A DNA stretch of 64,000 nucleotides from Mantamonas sphyraenae. Its lineage: Eukaryota > CRuMs > Mantamonadidae. The translations under genes and the position numbers were made by a program. Below are positions 9,271-22,453 of the stretch, piece by piece. Below the pieces are notes generated by a model. That model saw nothing but the letters and a program-made list of their open reading frames with translations, was not told the DNA's origin and did no database searches. Each line of letters starts with the position of its first letter. Within the stretch, counting starts at the first letter, position 1. The DNA lies in NCBI GenBank assembly GCA_026936335.1, contig JAPMXV010000037.1, positions 186,001 to 250,000 of the forward strand. Direction: 5' to 3'.

Positions 9271-12053
9271 TCAATGCGGCCCCGTCATCACTTGCACCCG
9301 TTCAAACTTGTATGGGTTCAACGGACGCAGCTTCTTCTTCTTCTTCTTGTCTTTGCCCTTTGCCTTGCCCTTTGTCTTGCCGCTCTTGCCGCTCTTCGCA
9401 GTGCTGCGGCCGCGGTTGCCGCTACTGCCATTGCCCTCGTCGTCGTCGTCGTCGTCGCCTCCGGCCAACAACCCCAATTCCTGCAACTGCTGTCGCACAA
9501 TCTGCTTCTGCGGCCACGTGCAGTATCGGTCCTGCAGGGCGTCGTAGGTGGGCAGCGGCTTGCCCGGGTCGATGCTCAGTGATGGGTTCCACGTGGGACG
9601 GTCGCTCTTGGTCAGAGAGTTGGCTGTGCTTTCGATGCGTCGCAGCTGCCGTTCCAACGTTTCCATCTCCTTGCACAGGGCCACGACCTGCCGTTTGTGC
9701 TTTCGATCCTTGGCTGCCTCCCGTCGCTGCGAATAGTCCATGGCATTCACACGCTCCAGCTCCTCCTGCATCTGCGCCGACACGTGGCGACACGACTTCA
9801 TGCTGACGTTGAGCACGGCGTTGTAGTCCAGCAGGGTATCGATCACAGAGCGAGCTGCCGCGTTGCCCAGCGCCTCGTTGTCGTCCAGCGTCAAGGTCAG
9901 CAGACCCGTGTTGCGTCGCAACGCACGCATCAGCGCCTCCACTCCCTCGTCTGTCACCAGAATGTTGTGTTGCAACGACACGTGTCGCATGTCCCTGCTC
10001 GCCTTGCGTCGTTTCAGGAAGCCGCCGAGAATGTTCAGTCCCGCATTGCCGATGCCATTGCCTCCAAGGTTCAGTGTGACACCCACCGTGCCTCGATCAC
10101 ATGCGCCGTCCAGCACATCGACAATCTGCTTCACCTGGCCTGCCTGCACGCCCAGATTGGCAAAGTCCAACACGCCGTTCACCTGATCCAGCTTGTCCTG
10201 CTTGCACAGCAGCTCCGCCATGCGCAGCCGCTTGGCAAACGCAGGGTCCAACGGAAGCCGATGGTGGCGGATTTGGTGGTCCTGAAAGTGGTAGCGGCGC
10301 GTTTTCAAATCGCGTTGGATCTTGTGAAAGGTTTGCAAACGCTCGTGGCCGATCAGTTCGCTTTCGTCCACGTAGACACGCACCACGGCGTTCTCATACG
10401 CCACCACATGTTCCAACACGGCCAGGCCCTCCTCGTCGAGCGAGCTCTTGTTGACCTCGACCTCTTGAATGTGTGTGTTGTGGCGCAGCAGCTGCGCAAG
10501 GGACTTCCACGAAGGCATGCCCAGCGTGGTGATGTTGGACAGGTTCACACGCGTCACGTACGTGTTGTCCACCAGTGTTTGACACAGATCGGCGACAAAC
10601 GCGTCGTCCAGCGGGTGGAATTGGAAGCTGAGTTTGTCAAACAGCACCTGTTCGCCCGCCTGCGAGGGTGGCTGCGACGGATTGCGCTTGAGGAGACGCA
10701 GCACGTGACGTGCCACCACCATTTGTCGCTCCTCCAAACTCAGTTCCATGTGGTCGTGGATGCGACGAAGGAGACGAGTGTCCAGACTGCGCGCAGGATT
10801 GTTCACGCGCACCTCCACTGCGTTCCACCGCGTCACCAGCTCCCAGATGCGGTGCAGCGAGTCGTTGCCAATCAGAGGGTTGTCGGTGAGGTCCACCGAG
10901 CGAATAAAGTTACACCGGTCGTAGCCACGCACCTGCGGATAGTTGCGCTTGCACATGGTCACCACACTCTCCACCGCCCCGTCCCCGAGCAACACGTTGT
11001 TGCTCAGGTTCACGTGGTGGATCCCGTTGGGAATCGTCTCTGCCAGCAATGCCACCCCGTCTTCCGTCACACAATTCCCGCTCAGGTCAAGCGTGTCGGG
11101 CAACGGCACGGGATCGTAGTCCGCTGCCTCCAGCCGGTCGTATTCCGTCTCGTACGCCTCTAACCAATCCCTCAGTTGCTCTGCAAATGTGCATCCATGC
11201 GATATGTGTCACCCACGGCCGGTGGAAGGATGGGTCACGTGTCCACGCTCGTGTCAGTTCAGTGCCACCACTCCTCCTTCGTTTCGTTTGCACAACGGTT
11301 ACTTTCGCTTTTGCGGCGCACACACATCGACAGGCGTCACTGTACACCCAACGACGGCAAGCATGCGCACCATCACCACATCCTTTCTTCTCACGACCAC
11401 TTACCATCGCCCACACCCATGTTCTGCAGCTCCCCACAGGCGCCGCAGGCATCCGGATTCCCACTGCGCAGCAACTCGATGCACTCGGCGACGCGAGGGT
11501 CAGGAGGCACGAGGCCATTGCGCACGCGATAGTGTCGATGGGCCTCTCTTCGTGCGTCCACATGGCTCTGCACCTGCACCAGGCGTCGCAGGGTGGAATT
11601 GGCAACGAGGGAGCTTGTGTTGAGGACGAGCTGGACGCTGGGATTGCGTTCCGCCAGACATTCCACAAGTGCACGTGCGTCGCGGTCTTCCAACTGGTCG
11701 GCCTGGTCGATGTCAACCACAACCAAGTCCTGTCGCTTGGCCATGAGGGTGAGCAGGGCCTGTACGCCGTCCTCGTTCCACGAGTTGCCGGCAAGGAGGA
11801 GCCTGCGCACGTAGGGCACGTCTTGCACCGCCTCCACAACCGCACGCGTGCTCGACGCATCCAACCAAAGGTAGGAAAGGTCGATGGTGTCTTGCGCGCT
11901 GAGAACACTCTCCGTGCCCCGCGGCGTCTCGCTGTGTTCGCGCAACTCCTCCAGCACACTTTCCACCAGTGCCATGTTGGCTCGCCGCTCCTCAGACGAC
12001 ATCGTCTTGGGCCGCGGCTTGACCGCCGTTGCCAACGCCGCAAACGTCGACAT
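9271..12053 (-). CDS. Large leucine-rich-repeat protein (RI-type)
   Basis: Two exons: 11405-12053 and 9271-11180, joined over a 224-base intron (GTAAGT...TTGCAG); 852 aa. LRRs of the ribonuclease-inhibitor type recur through the protein (TIDLSYLWLDASS, HHVNLSNNVLLGDG, SVDLTDNPLIGND, TLNLGGNGIGNAG, HVSLQHNILVTDEG, LTLDDNEALGN). A coiled-coil segment and an extremely Lys-rich end (KGKAKGKDKKKKKK) follow. Start chosen at ATG 12053; an in-frame extension upstream would run into the next gene's promoter. No catalytic domain is visible; likely a protein-interaction scaffold. I do not recognise a specific orthologue. Confidence 0.75.
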
Positions 12054-12130
12054 GACACCAGATGGAACGGAAACTAGCTTTTGGTTCCACCTGCGCCGGA
12101 CCACACACCACAACAAAACCAAATAGCCAC
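12054..12130. promoter_or_regulatory. 77-base divergent promoter interval
   Basis: Separates the LRR protein start (leftward) from the small mitochondrial protein start (rightward). Contains CACACACCACAACAAAACC-type sequence but no recognisable TATA element. Bidirectional promoter function is inferred. Confidence 0.35.
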
Positions 12131-12575
12131 ATGTCTGGACGTCAGCAGCTCTTCCGTACGGCCACGGCGGCCTCGCGCACATCCATGCGTTCTCAGAACC
12201 GCGTCATGACCCAGCAGGTCCGCGGCATGGCCGGCGGAGGTTCCGAAGGCGGCGTGCCCAACGAATACGTGAGTTTCAGCGGCCCGTACTCGCCGCACAC
12301 ACACCGCGCACCCTCATTGTTGCTCACACCCGTTTGCATACAACCACGTGCATGTGTTCATACCCGTTCCATGTCCCTGCAGATCGTCCTCGGTGTCCTC
12401 GGCGGGTGAGTTTTTCTCCACTGCCTGCCGCCTCCTCGGCTTTTCCCCTCTGGCCGCTCCCGGGCATTGCCCACGGGTCACCCGCACACTCTGCTCACGC
12501 ACACCCATGCGCATGTCCATCCGCCTTTACATCCACCACAGCTACGGTGCCCTCGCCTACGCCATGTCCTCGTAA
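12131..12575 (+). CDS. Small mitochondrial-type single-TM protein (64 aa) with a 23-nt microexon
   Basis: Three exons: 12131-12268, 12383-12405 (23 bases) and 12542-12575, joined with clean GTGAGT donors and CAG acceptors, giving 64 codons in frame. Residues 1-46 form an Arg/Ser/Thr-rich, acid-poor leader typical of mitochondrial presequences. Residues 47-64 (IVLGVLGGYGALAYAMSS) form one short Gly-rich membrane helix at the extreme C-terminus. The length and layout suggest a supernumerary subunit of an inner-membrane complex such as ATP synthase, but I cannot assign one. All three exons agree on one frame, which supports the model despite the tiny exon 2. Confidence 0.6.
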
Positions 12576-12781
12576 AACTGGCCCGAGGAAATGAAGCTCG
12601 AATCCGCTTGCCTCGGCTCGATCATTCCACTCTTGCTCTCCTTCTTTCTCGTCGTCTTGTTCGTCTCTCCTTCCATCCCGTGTCCTGTCCCTGTCTCTCT
12701 CTCTCTCTGTGCGGTGCACCGGGTGTGTTTGCAACCAACGGTCCAACACAATTCAACACCGCACGTCAGGGCCGAGCCAGG

Positions 12782-13368
12782 ATGGTGAGCGTTGTCACAG
12801 GTTTTTCCCCAGGGCCCGCTTTGCGCCGCTCACACCCAGTCCATGGCATCGTCGTCGTTGCCACGCAGTACTTTTGTCCAAACTGCGGCACTCTGCTGCT
12901 TGTGTACCTGCCTCCAATGCCCGAGGACAACGAGGCGCTCAACACAAACTACTGGTTCTGTCGCATGTGTTCGTACAAGTGCGACGTGCAGAACAAGATG
13001 TCCACGGTGGTTCAGTACGAGTCCAAACAGGTCGATGATGTCATCGACAACGACTCGCGTTGGGACAATGCCCAGTACACAAATGGTAGGCCGCCGCCGC
13101 CGCTCGTTTTCGCGGGACCTTGCATCAGCCTCGGCTTCAGTTGTTCACACACAAACACACACACACGCGCTCTACGCAACTGTGCTCCCTCTCTCTCCCA
13201 CTCACACACTTCTCACGCCACACCCACCTGTGCGCAGATGCAAAGTGTCCCGAGTGCTCAGAGACCAAGGCGTACTACTTCCAAGTGCAGATGCGCAGCG
13301 CCGACGAGCCGATGACCACCTTTTTCCGCTGCAGCCAGTGCGAACACAATTGGCGCGACGACAACTGA
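12782..13368 (+). CDS. POLR3K: RNA polymerase III subunit C11/RPC10 (TFIIS-like zinc ribbon)
   Basis: 116-residue subunit needed for Pol III RNA cleavage and termination/reinitiation. Exons 12782-12784 (just ATG), 12869-13085 and 13238-13368. The N-terminal ribbon has FCPNCG and FCRMCSYKC; a linker (VDDVIDN) precedes the C-terminal TFIIS-type ribbon CPEC ... MRSADEPMTTFFRCSQC ... W, containing the catalytic Asp-Glu of RSADEPMTTF. The ATG-only exon is chosen because family members begin Met-x-x-Phe-Cys-Pro; the 84-base intron 12785-12868 is also stop-free and in phase, so an unspliced form with 28 extra residues is formally possible. An insertion between the first zinc knuckles makes it slightly longer than the human protein (108 aa). 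Confidence 0.93.
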
Positions 13369-13493
13369 AGAATTGCAAAGAAGAACAAGGAGACGAAGAA
13401 GACAAACACCACAGCGGCGCCACCATACCACGCGTTCATTGTCTCCCACGCTGCTTTTCTCGCTACTGCTGCTACTGCTGCTGCTACTGGCCC

Positions 13494-15215
13494 TCACAGG
13501 CCCCCGTACACGGGGCCTTCTTGTGCAAAGTTATACCCGCGGTTATTCTTATTCCTGGGGGCACGGGTGTACCGTGACATGGAATCCTCGACGAATAGAG
13601 GCGCCTTGTCCTCCTCTGCCTGTTCTCGCAACCTCTCAATCTCCTTTTCCCGCCGCATCCGTCGTGCCTGCCACCACACAAACCCTGCCGTCACTGCCAG
13701 AATCACAAACGAAATCGTAAACACAATGAACACGGCCGACGGCTGGCATTCGCCACTCCCGGGCGCCGCATAGTACAGCGCAGGGCACTTCACCGGCTCC
13801 CCGACCCCCAGTTCGCAGTAATGGTCCGCTGGGCATTGCAGCGCCTGTGCGTTGGCCTCGTTGGGACAGTAGTAGCCCTGCATGGCCATGTATGGTGTGC
13901 CAATCTCTGTGTGTGTGAGCGTCCAGACCCCTCACTCACACTTCCCCTTTTCTCTCTCCTGCACTTACGGTTGGACACAACAGGCATGCTCTGGCACTGG
14001 TGCTTCCTAGACTCGGGTTGTACTTGCCCTTGCCGCACCCTGTGCAGCGCGTCTGCTCGCGCTTGGGGTTAAACTTGCCCTGCTCGCACGCCACACAGCT
14101 GCCCACCGTGGACGCTCCGCTCTGCACGCTGTCCACCTCGCTCGATGTGAGAACACTCACGGGTGTGAATGCACTCGTGCCGTGCTGGCCCTCCAAACAC
14201 TCGAAGCAGCTTGTTGAACGCGTGTTGCTCCCTTCGCCCGGAGCACACAGCGCACAGAATGAATTGTTCTGCACCAAGCCCCCCTCCTGTGTCAGTGCCC
14301 GTCTTGCCCTTTGTACCCTCTTGGCAATCTTCATATGAAGCCTCACACGGCTTTTTGCACACGTACCATGCCGACTGCGTACGTTCCGGCGCCGCAATCG
14401 ATGCACGCCGTTTGGGCCTCTCCACGCGCAAATGTGCCCGGTTCACATGCGGTACAGTTTGTGGCGTCACGGATGGTCGACACAAATCCACTCGTGCAAT
14501 CGAAACAGCGTGTTTGGCCCTGTGGGATTCGTTGTCAGCGGGTTTGTTTGCACACGTCTGCGCAAAGTTGACCGCGTGTCCTCTCCTTACCATTTCCGGC
14601 TGGTAGTGGCCCATTTCACAGAATGAGCAAACCGCACGTCCAACAACGTCCGCATACTTTCCCACAGGACACTCATAACACGTCGTTTGTCCCTGTGTAG
14701 AGCGAGAGACGAAAGGAGGAGGGGAGTTGTGCGCGCGTAAGCTGATGCGATGGTCCTACCGCCCTTTGCCCCTCCTCCACTGATTCCCTCCCTCGTCCAC
14801 CCACCTTTTCTTCTTGGTAGTGGCCTACGTCGCAACTTGTGCACACGGTCGCATTGCCCTGTGCGTACGTGCCTCGTCCGCACTCGTCGCACGAAGTTGC
14901 CGCGGACGAAGCGGCAAAGTAGCCCGGTTGGCACGCAGGACATGCCTCGCCCAGACCTGTCACGTTGTTGTAGCTTCCCGGAGCACAGTCTGTGCACACA
15001 CTGACGCCCTGTTGTGTGTTGTACGTGCCTTCTGCGCACGCTGTGCAGTTGTCTGCGTGTTTACAGAAGCCCACCATTGCACACTGCGCCATGCACGTCC
15101 CTCCGGCAAACGTGCCCGCGGGACACGCCACGCATGTATTGTTCTCTGCTCTGCATTCGCCTACCGCGCATCCAAGCAGCACCACGACCGCAAGCAACCA
15201 CACAAGCTCGCGCAT
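13494..15215 (-). CDS. Type I membrane protein with Cys-rich TNFR/ephrin-receptor-like repeats
   Basis: Five exons: 14805-15215, 14591-14692, 14367-14519, 13969-14268 and 13494-13904, all joined in phase 0; 458 aa. A signal peptide (MRELVWLLAVVVLLGCAVG) leads into about ten repeats of the form C-x2-C-x-G-x-Y/F ... C-x2-C (CPAGTF, CAPGSY, CQPGYF, CGRGTY, CEPGTF, CPADHY), as in ephrin-receptor/GCC2-GCC3 and TNFR cysteine modules. One membrane helix (VFIVFTISFVILAVTAGFVWW) and a ~60-residue charged cytoplasmic tail follow. Probably a cell-surface receptor or adhesion protein; ligand unknown. The start lies 39 bases from the end of the tubulin inverted-repeat arm. Confidence 0.8.
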
Positions 15216-15507
15216 CCCGGCCTTTTCCTTTGCCTGCCTTGCCTGCACGCACGCGCACAAGACGGAAACCAATATGCTGGAGCAAGAGAGTAAGATAGAG
15301 AAAGAGAGTACGAGAGTAAACACTGCCAGTGCATTTTCCTGTCTTTCCACAGCTGCCTTGTACGCCGCTGCAGGTGGGACAGCTCTCCAGAGTGAGGTGG
15401 GCTCACGCAAGGCACACCCGGCAGCACTCAGTGGCCCGCGACATCGCAGGCCTGCCGTTCAGATGCTCCTCTCCGCCCCGCCCTCACTCACCTGTGCCAT
15501 GCTGCAC

Positions 15508-17547
<2,040 letters not shown>

Positions 17548-17642
17548 TTTTGAATGGGTTTGGCTGATCGCGCGCATCGCCCGCAGCACAGCTTTTGCAC
17601 AGACCACCCCAACACACTTTCTCCTCCTTCCTCCTTCCTTGC

Positions 17643-20028
17643 TCACCTGTCCGCACGCAATTGCATCCAATCGTCAAGTCGTAGCAGCTCGTCAATGCTC
17701 CACGGCTTCGTCTTGCCTTCCTCCGTCATGCTCTTGCGCAGAGCACTCCAGCGCTCATCGGTGATGTCCTCGTGTTGGGAGACCATGTGAAACATGTGGT
17801 GGCGGATGCTGGGACGCTCCATGTTACAGGCATTGGGATCGGCACCGACCACGTTCAGCAGAAAGTGAGCACATGCTTGCTTGCGTTCCAGCAGGGCGCT
17901 GGAGAATGCATTGTTCCCATTTGCGTCCACATGATGCATGTTGCATCCGAGTTCGTGGCAGGCAACCACAGAGTCGATGTTTCCGTGCAGCGACGCCACA
18001 GAAACTGCAGAATCCCCCTTGCTGCGTCGCCCCGCCTCTTTGTCCACACCCAAATGGGCAAGTACATACAGGGTCGACGGATGGTCGATCGCTGCCGCCT
18101 TGTAAAAAGGTGTGCGGTCATCACCGAGGGGAATGTCAAAATCGGCCCCCAGAATGGCCAGTTCCTGGATCACCTCGTCGTGCCCCTGCTCTGCGGCAAT
18201 GAACGCTGCCGTGGCCCCATTGGCATTGCGTGCGTTGACATCGAATCCTTTGGCGTGTGACAACACACGCACCATCTCCACGTTGCCCAGAACGGCATGC
18301 CTCCATCAGCGGAGTCCAGAACATGAAACTGTTCACCGAGGCATCCGCACCGGCCTCCACAAGCACCCTGAGCCCTTCCATGTTCTCATTCTTGACTGCA
18401 ATCAACAATGGCGTTGAGCGGCGCCATTCAATTTCTCTGCTGATTAACAACTGACCATTCTTGTCACGCTTTCCCAGACGCACGAGATGTGTGAGAACCT
18501 CCAGATGCTTTGCCGTGCTTGTGGCTATGACAATCACATTGGTGTGCGCTTCATCTTGGTCCTCCTCGGAAACAAATTCGAGCATGTCGCGCACCAGAGA
18601 CCACGTGACACCGGGCCACTCGTCAAACACATCGCCAACCGCTGTGGCTTTCAGCCCAGGACCATCTGGATTACACCCACGAGCTCGATCCCTTTTCATC
18701 TTGCCGATGATGTGTCTCAGCATGTGTGTGTGTTCCTCGGTGGGCGAGTTCCGCTGCACAAACTCTGCGTACTTGCCAAGCACGTCCTGGTTGCAAGGCA
18801 GCAAATCCTCCTGCAGCATCCAATGCAACCACTTGCCACCCGTTCCAATCTTGTTTGCGTGCACCGTTTTGCCCAATTCCTCACGCAACCCTTCCCTACG
18901 TCGCCCCTCGTCTTCTGCAAACGCAATCCCCTGCAGCCGCCCGTAGTACAACTCCTGCACCACTTCCATTGGGGTGTTGTCACCCAAGAATCCCGTGAGA
19001 CACTGCTTCAACACACCCGTCAGGATCACCAACACCGACTCGGCGCTGATCATCTCCAGCTCCATCCCACGCATCAACGTCTCCTCCAACACAGCCACGT
19101 TTGCTCTGTTTCCAATGCTTACTGCTTTCGTCATGGCTCGTGCGAGGTTTGATTCCTCGTATGTCTCCTCAGGCGTCAATACGCTGCGGATGAGGGCATC
19201 CAGAGTAGGGGCTGCCCCTTCCGTCCCAGCAAGGCCAATCCACACCCTGCTGCGACGCCGTTGTACGCTATCCATCAGGGCGTTGAGAATGGTGAGATTG
19301 GTTCCTGCATGTAGCAGCCACAATGGCGCCACGGGGGCCGATCCACTCGCACTCATTGACGCCAAAGTTTCGAGGAAGAGGGTCACAAGCTCCAGGGAGC
19401 CCTGGTCGATGGCTGCCACCATCTCAACACTCGACACGACGTTGGGACTGCTTGCACACAACACTTGTGCACACACGACGTGTCCACGCAGCACAGCCAC
19501 CATCAGCGGCGTCTCCTTTCGCGCGTTCTTGGTTGTCAGGAATTGGTCCAGCTGATCGCTTTCCGCCGCAACCTCCACCAACACCTGCAGCGCCTCGACA
19601 CACCCGAAATGGCATGCAATGTGTCCCATCGTCAGCTTGTTGCTTGTTTCCACCAGGAGCAAGGCGGGCTTCAGCAGCACACGCAGCAGCTCTGCGCGAT
19701 TGTGCTGTGCAGCGACCACGTAAAGCGGTGTCTTTTTCGCGTTTGGCACCATCGCCACCGCCTTTGCCAACCTCCTATTCCCAGACAGTCTCTCCACAAG
19801 ATACTCCAGCGCATGTCCCTGCGCCACCATGATGTGTGCAGTGCCTCCACGCTCCTCAACAAGGGTAAACTCCAAGAGCCGCAGCAACGCCTTCTTCTCC
19901 TCCCCCTCCTCATCGTCCACCAATTCCATTGCCTCCTTCTCTACTGCCTGCAATGTTTCCACGTCCTTTTCCAACACACCAGCCCGGTAGGCGAAACACA
20001 GCCTCTCCCATGCTTCCGATGTGCTCAT
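17643..20028 (-). CDS. Ankyrin-repeat protein 2 (one frame break)
   Basis: Start MSTSEAWERLC at 20028, one long exon. Ankyrin repeats occur in the N-terminal third (KKTPLYVVAAQHNRAELLRVLL, KETPLMVAVLRGH) and again near the end (STPLLIAVKNENMEGLRVLVEAG, FWTPLMEAC, GATAAFIAAEQGHDEVIQELAILGA in two pieces), separated by ~250 residues without clear motifs. At about 18290 the frame must change (RSG to NVEMVRVL), equivalent to one extra base. The stop TGA at 17643-17645 lies inside a perfect donor (AG|GTGAGC), so a further 3' exon cannot be excluded. About 794 aa. Function unknown; probably a scaffold. Confidence 0.7.
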
Positions 20029-20215
20029 TTTACTGCCAACGATGTTTGTTTTGGGTGCACAGTCGTCCTGACACACATGCATGCAGTTCGTGGTGAGTGG
20101 AGCAAGGAGAGCCATGGAACTTGGCCAGCAAAGGTGGATGGAGGCGATGGAGGCGGCATGGGTGATGAACGGGGAAGAGAGGCGTCATGCATTCCAGTGG
20201 GGGGGATGAAGGTCC

Positions 20216-21208
20216 TCACATGACCTCGTCGTTGACAAACTGGATGATGGCATCAGCCAGAGCCTCTGGGTTGTCACCCTGGACGCTATGGCCGGCGTCG
20301 GGTACATTGACCACCCTGCGTGCGGCATGGGCATTGGTTGCCTCGAAGCGTTGACGCTGGGAATCGTTGGTGAATGGAGACTTGTCGCCGGTGACCAAGC
20401 AACCCTGGCTTCTCCACAGTCTCGAGAGCGGCCCAGAGAGGATCACCGTGTTCGAGGGCACGCTGGGCGATGCTTTCGTCGGTGATGAAATCCATGGTGT
20501 ATCCCCATGTCCACTTGCCATCCTCGCGTTGCCTAAGGTTGGGTTGCAGCCTGCGTGCAAGGTTCTCTCGCGAGCGGGTGGGGTTTGCAGCCATTGCCGC
20601 GTCGATGAACGCCTCGAAGCTATCGTGTTCTGCATTGGCGCGCACAAACGCAAGCATGTTGTGTGTGGCCGTGTCATCCACCGTTGGGGTGATGTCCACC
20701 AGCACAAAGGCCCGCACGAGTCGTCTGTGCCCACGTGCAGCGATGCATTGCCCAACGCCGCCACAAGGTTCAGCCCTCCCATGGACATGCCCATTGCCAC
20801 CACAGGTTCCTCCTTGCCCAACAGCGCATATTCGTCGCTGCGCATCTGTTGCACCCATCGGTCCATGTCTCGTGCCTGCACGGCGTGGCTGTAGTCGCCT
20901 TGGGTGGCCCTCCCACTTCGGCCGTGACCACGCTGGTCGCAGGCAATCACTGCGCCCCCTCGCGCCGTGTACACCTCTGCAAAATCCTCCCATGTATGCA
21001 CTGTTTGACCCGAGCCATGCAAACACACCAGCGTGGGCAGCTGGCCCACAGAACTGCTGCCAGCGTCCGGCCGTACGCTCACCGTGTTCAGCACCATCGG
21101 ATCCTCTTCCGTGCCCACATCCACCATTGCCGAATCCATACGAGCGGCCCCAAGGAACTTGGAGCTCACCTCCTGTCGCACCACATTGCGTCCAGCACGA
21201 ACAAACAT
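20216..21208 (-). CDS. Alpha/beta hydrolase (two compensating frame breaks)
   Basis: About 330 aa from ATG 21208 (MFVRAG). Hallmarks: oxyanion LHGSGQ, CDQRGHGRSG, nucleophile elbow GMSMGG, acid region VTGDKSPF and catalytic His in PDAGHSVQG. The order and spacing match esterase/lipase or haloalkane-dehalogenase-like members. The middle third (RAFVLVDITPTVDD ... TMDFITDES) lies in another frame: one base appears missing near 20722 and one extra near 20422, so the frame is restored and total length is divisible by three. The substrate cannot be read from sequence. Divergent from the Nudix gene with 54 bases between starts. Confidence 0.75.
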   Translation of the reverse strand: MFVRAGRNVVRQEVSSKFLGAARMDSAMVDVGTEEDPMVLNTVSVRPDAGSSSVGQLPTLVCLHGSGQTVHTWEDFAEVYTARGGAVIACDQRGHGRSGRATQGDYSHAVQARDMDRWVQQMRSDEYALLGKEEPVVAMGMSMGGLNLVAALGNASLHVGTDDSCGPLCWWTSPQRWMTRPHTTCLRLCAPMQNTIASRRSSTRQWLQTPPARERTLHAGCNPTLGNARMASGHGDTPWISSPTKASPSVPSNTVILSGPLSRLWRSQGCLVTGDKSPFTNDSQRQRFEATNAHAARRVVNVPDAGHSVQGDNPEALADAIIQFVNDEVM

Positions 21209-21262
21209 GGGGATTTGTGGCTGTAGCGCAGGCGCAAGCACACACCATCCACCACCAGCGTC
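21209..21262. promoter_or_regulatory. 54-base divergent promoter interval
   Basis: The only non-coding space between the hydrolase start (leftward) and the Nudix start (rightward). No recognisable element. Bidirectional promoter inferred from orientation. Confidence 0.3.
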
Positions 21263-22453
21263 ATGTCCAGCAACAGCGACACCCAACAACAGACCCAAAA
21301 GGACACCGAGATGCCTGATGGCATCCTTGTTGGTCGCATGGACCACTATGGCGGCGTCACTGTCGACTCGGAGCTTCCCGACTCTGCCGACGCGTTTCGA
21401 GTCGCTTTGGTGGCCAGTCTCGACTGGTGGATTGCCACAGGCAAGCGAGGCATCGTGAGTTTTCGATGTCCCAGTTGCCCAAAAATGGGCGGGGGAATGT
21501 CCTGCTTGTCTGTAGAGAACCCCCCCCCTTCCCAGCTGACACCTCACCCCAACACTCCGCTTCCCCAGTGGATCAAAGTGCCGCTCGCCTCCGCGTTTGC
21601 CATCCCCATTCTTGCCGAACACGAATTCAAATTCCATCACGCAGAGAAGGAATATTGCATGATGACACGATGGCTGCCCACCCACGAGGAGGATTTGTTG
21701 CCTGTGTTTGCCTCGCACACCATCGGTGAGTGTGCCTAGTCGCCGAACACACACACACAGGCCTCCGAATCGCCACTGACACGCTGATACTCGTCATGGA
21801 TGCACAGGGGTCGGTGGTATGGTTATCGATCAGGAGCGTGGCAATGTTCTGGTCATCAAGGAGCAATATTCCATTGGCAAGGCTCGATGGAAGCTTCCGG
21901 GCTGGACTTGTCGTGAGTTGCTCGCCTCCCGCTCCCACTCACTGATAACCCAACAACTGACCCTGACCCTGCACCCACATCCCCACTCCCCTTCAGGATC
22001 CCGGAGAGGATCTGCGACGTGGCGTGGAACGCGAAGTGCGCGAGGAAACCGGCATTGAAAGCAAGTTCATCGCTGTGCTGGGCTTTCGCCAACGTCGCAC
22101 GTTCCGATTCGGCCGCTCCGACATGTATTTCGTGTGTCTCATGGAGCCCTGTGTCGTTTGACATCGACAAGGACGACAGGGAGATCGCAGACAGCTGCTG
22201 GATGCCCATCGAGGAGCTGGAACAGCTCTCGGCAGACGGCGAACTGCACAAAATGGTGGAATACGTCGCACGTACCGTGTCTCTGGTGCATCGCAAGCGC
22301 AAAGAGGGTCAAGAGGATGACACACTGCAGGTGATATGGGCAGACGAGGGGGTGTACGAGAACGATGACAACGACGTCATCTTCACGACGCCATGGCTGA
22401 CCACACAGGCAAATGAGGGCTCCAACGACGACGCCAAGCAAGCATCACAATGA
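21263..22453 (+). CDS. NUDT6: NUDT6-like Nudix hydrolase (two frame breaks)
   Basis: Exons 21263-21454, 21569-21725, 21808-21912, 21997-22453; about 302 aa. N-terminal region with SLDWW, WIKVP and FKFHHAE matches the domain preceding the Nudix fold in NUDT6 and plant NUDX relatives. The Nudix box is split by intron 3: KLPGG at the exon 3 end, then DPGEDLRRGVEREVREETGIE, with the REVREETG core intact, so catalysis is possible. One extra base near 21903 breaks KLPGG, and another near 22148 (after CLMEP) would cause a stop at TGA; both are outside the metal-binding residues. Its stop codon overlaps the 3' end of the convergent dioxygenase by nine bases. Confidence 0.8.

Noticed and set aside
14105-14165. 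Intron at GTGAGTGTTC in the Cys-rich gene
   Set aside because: The frame is open and repeat-like through this site and no acceptor with fitting phase improves the cysteine pattern.
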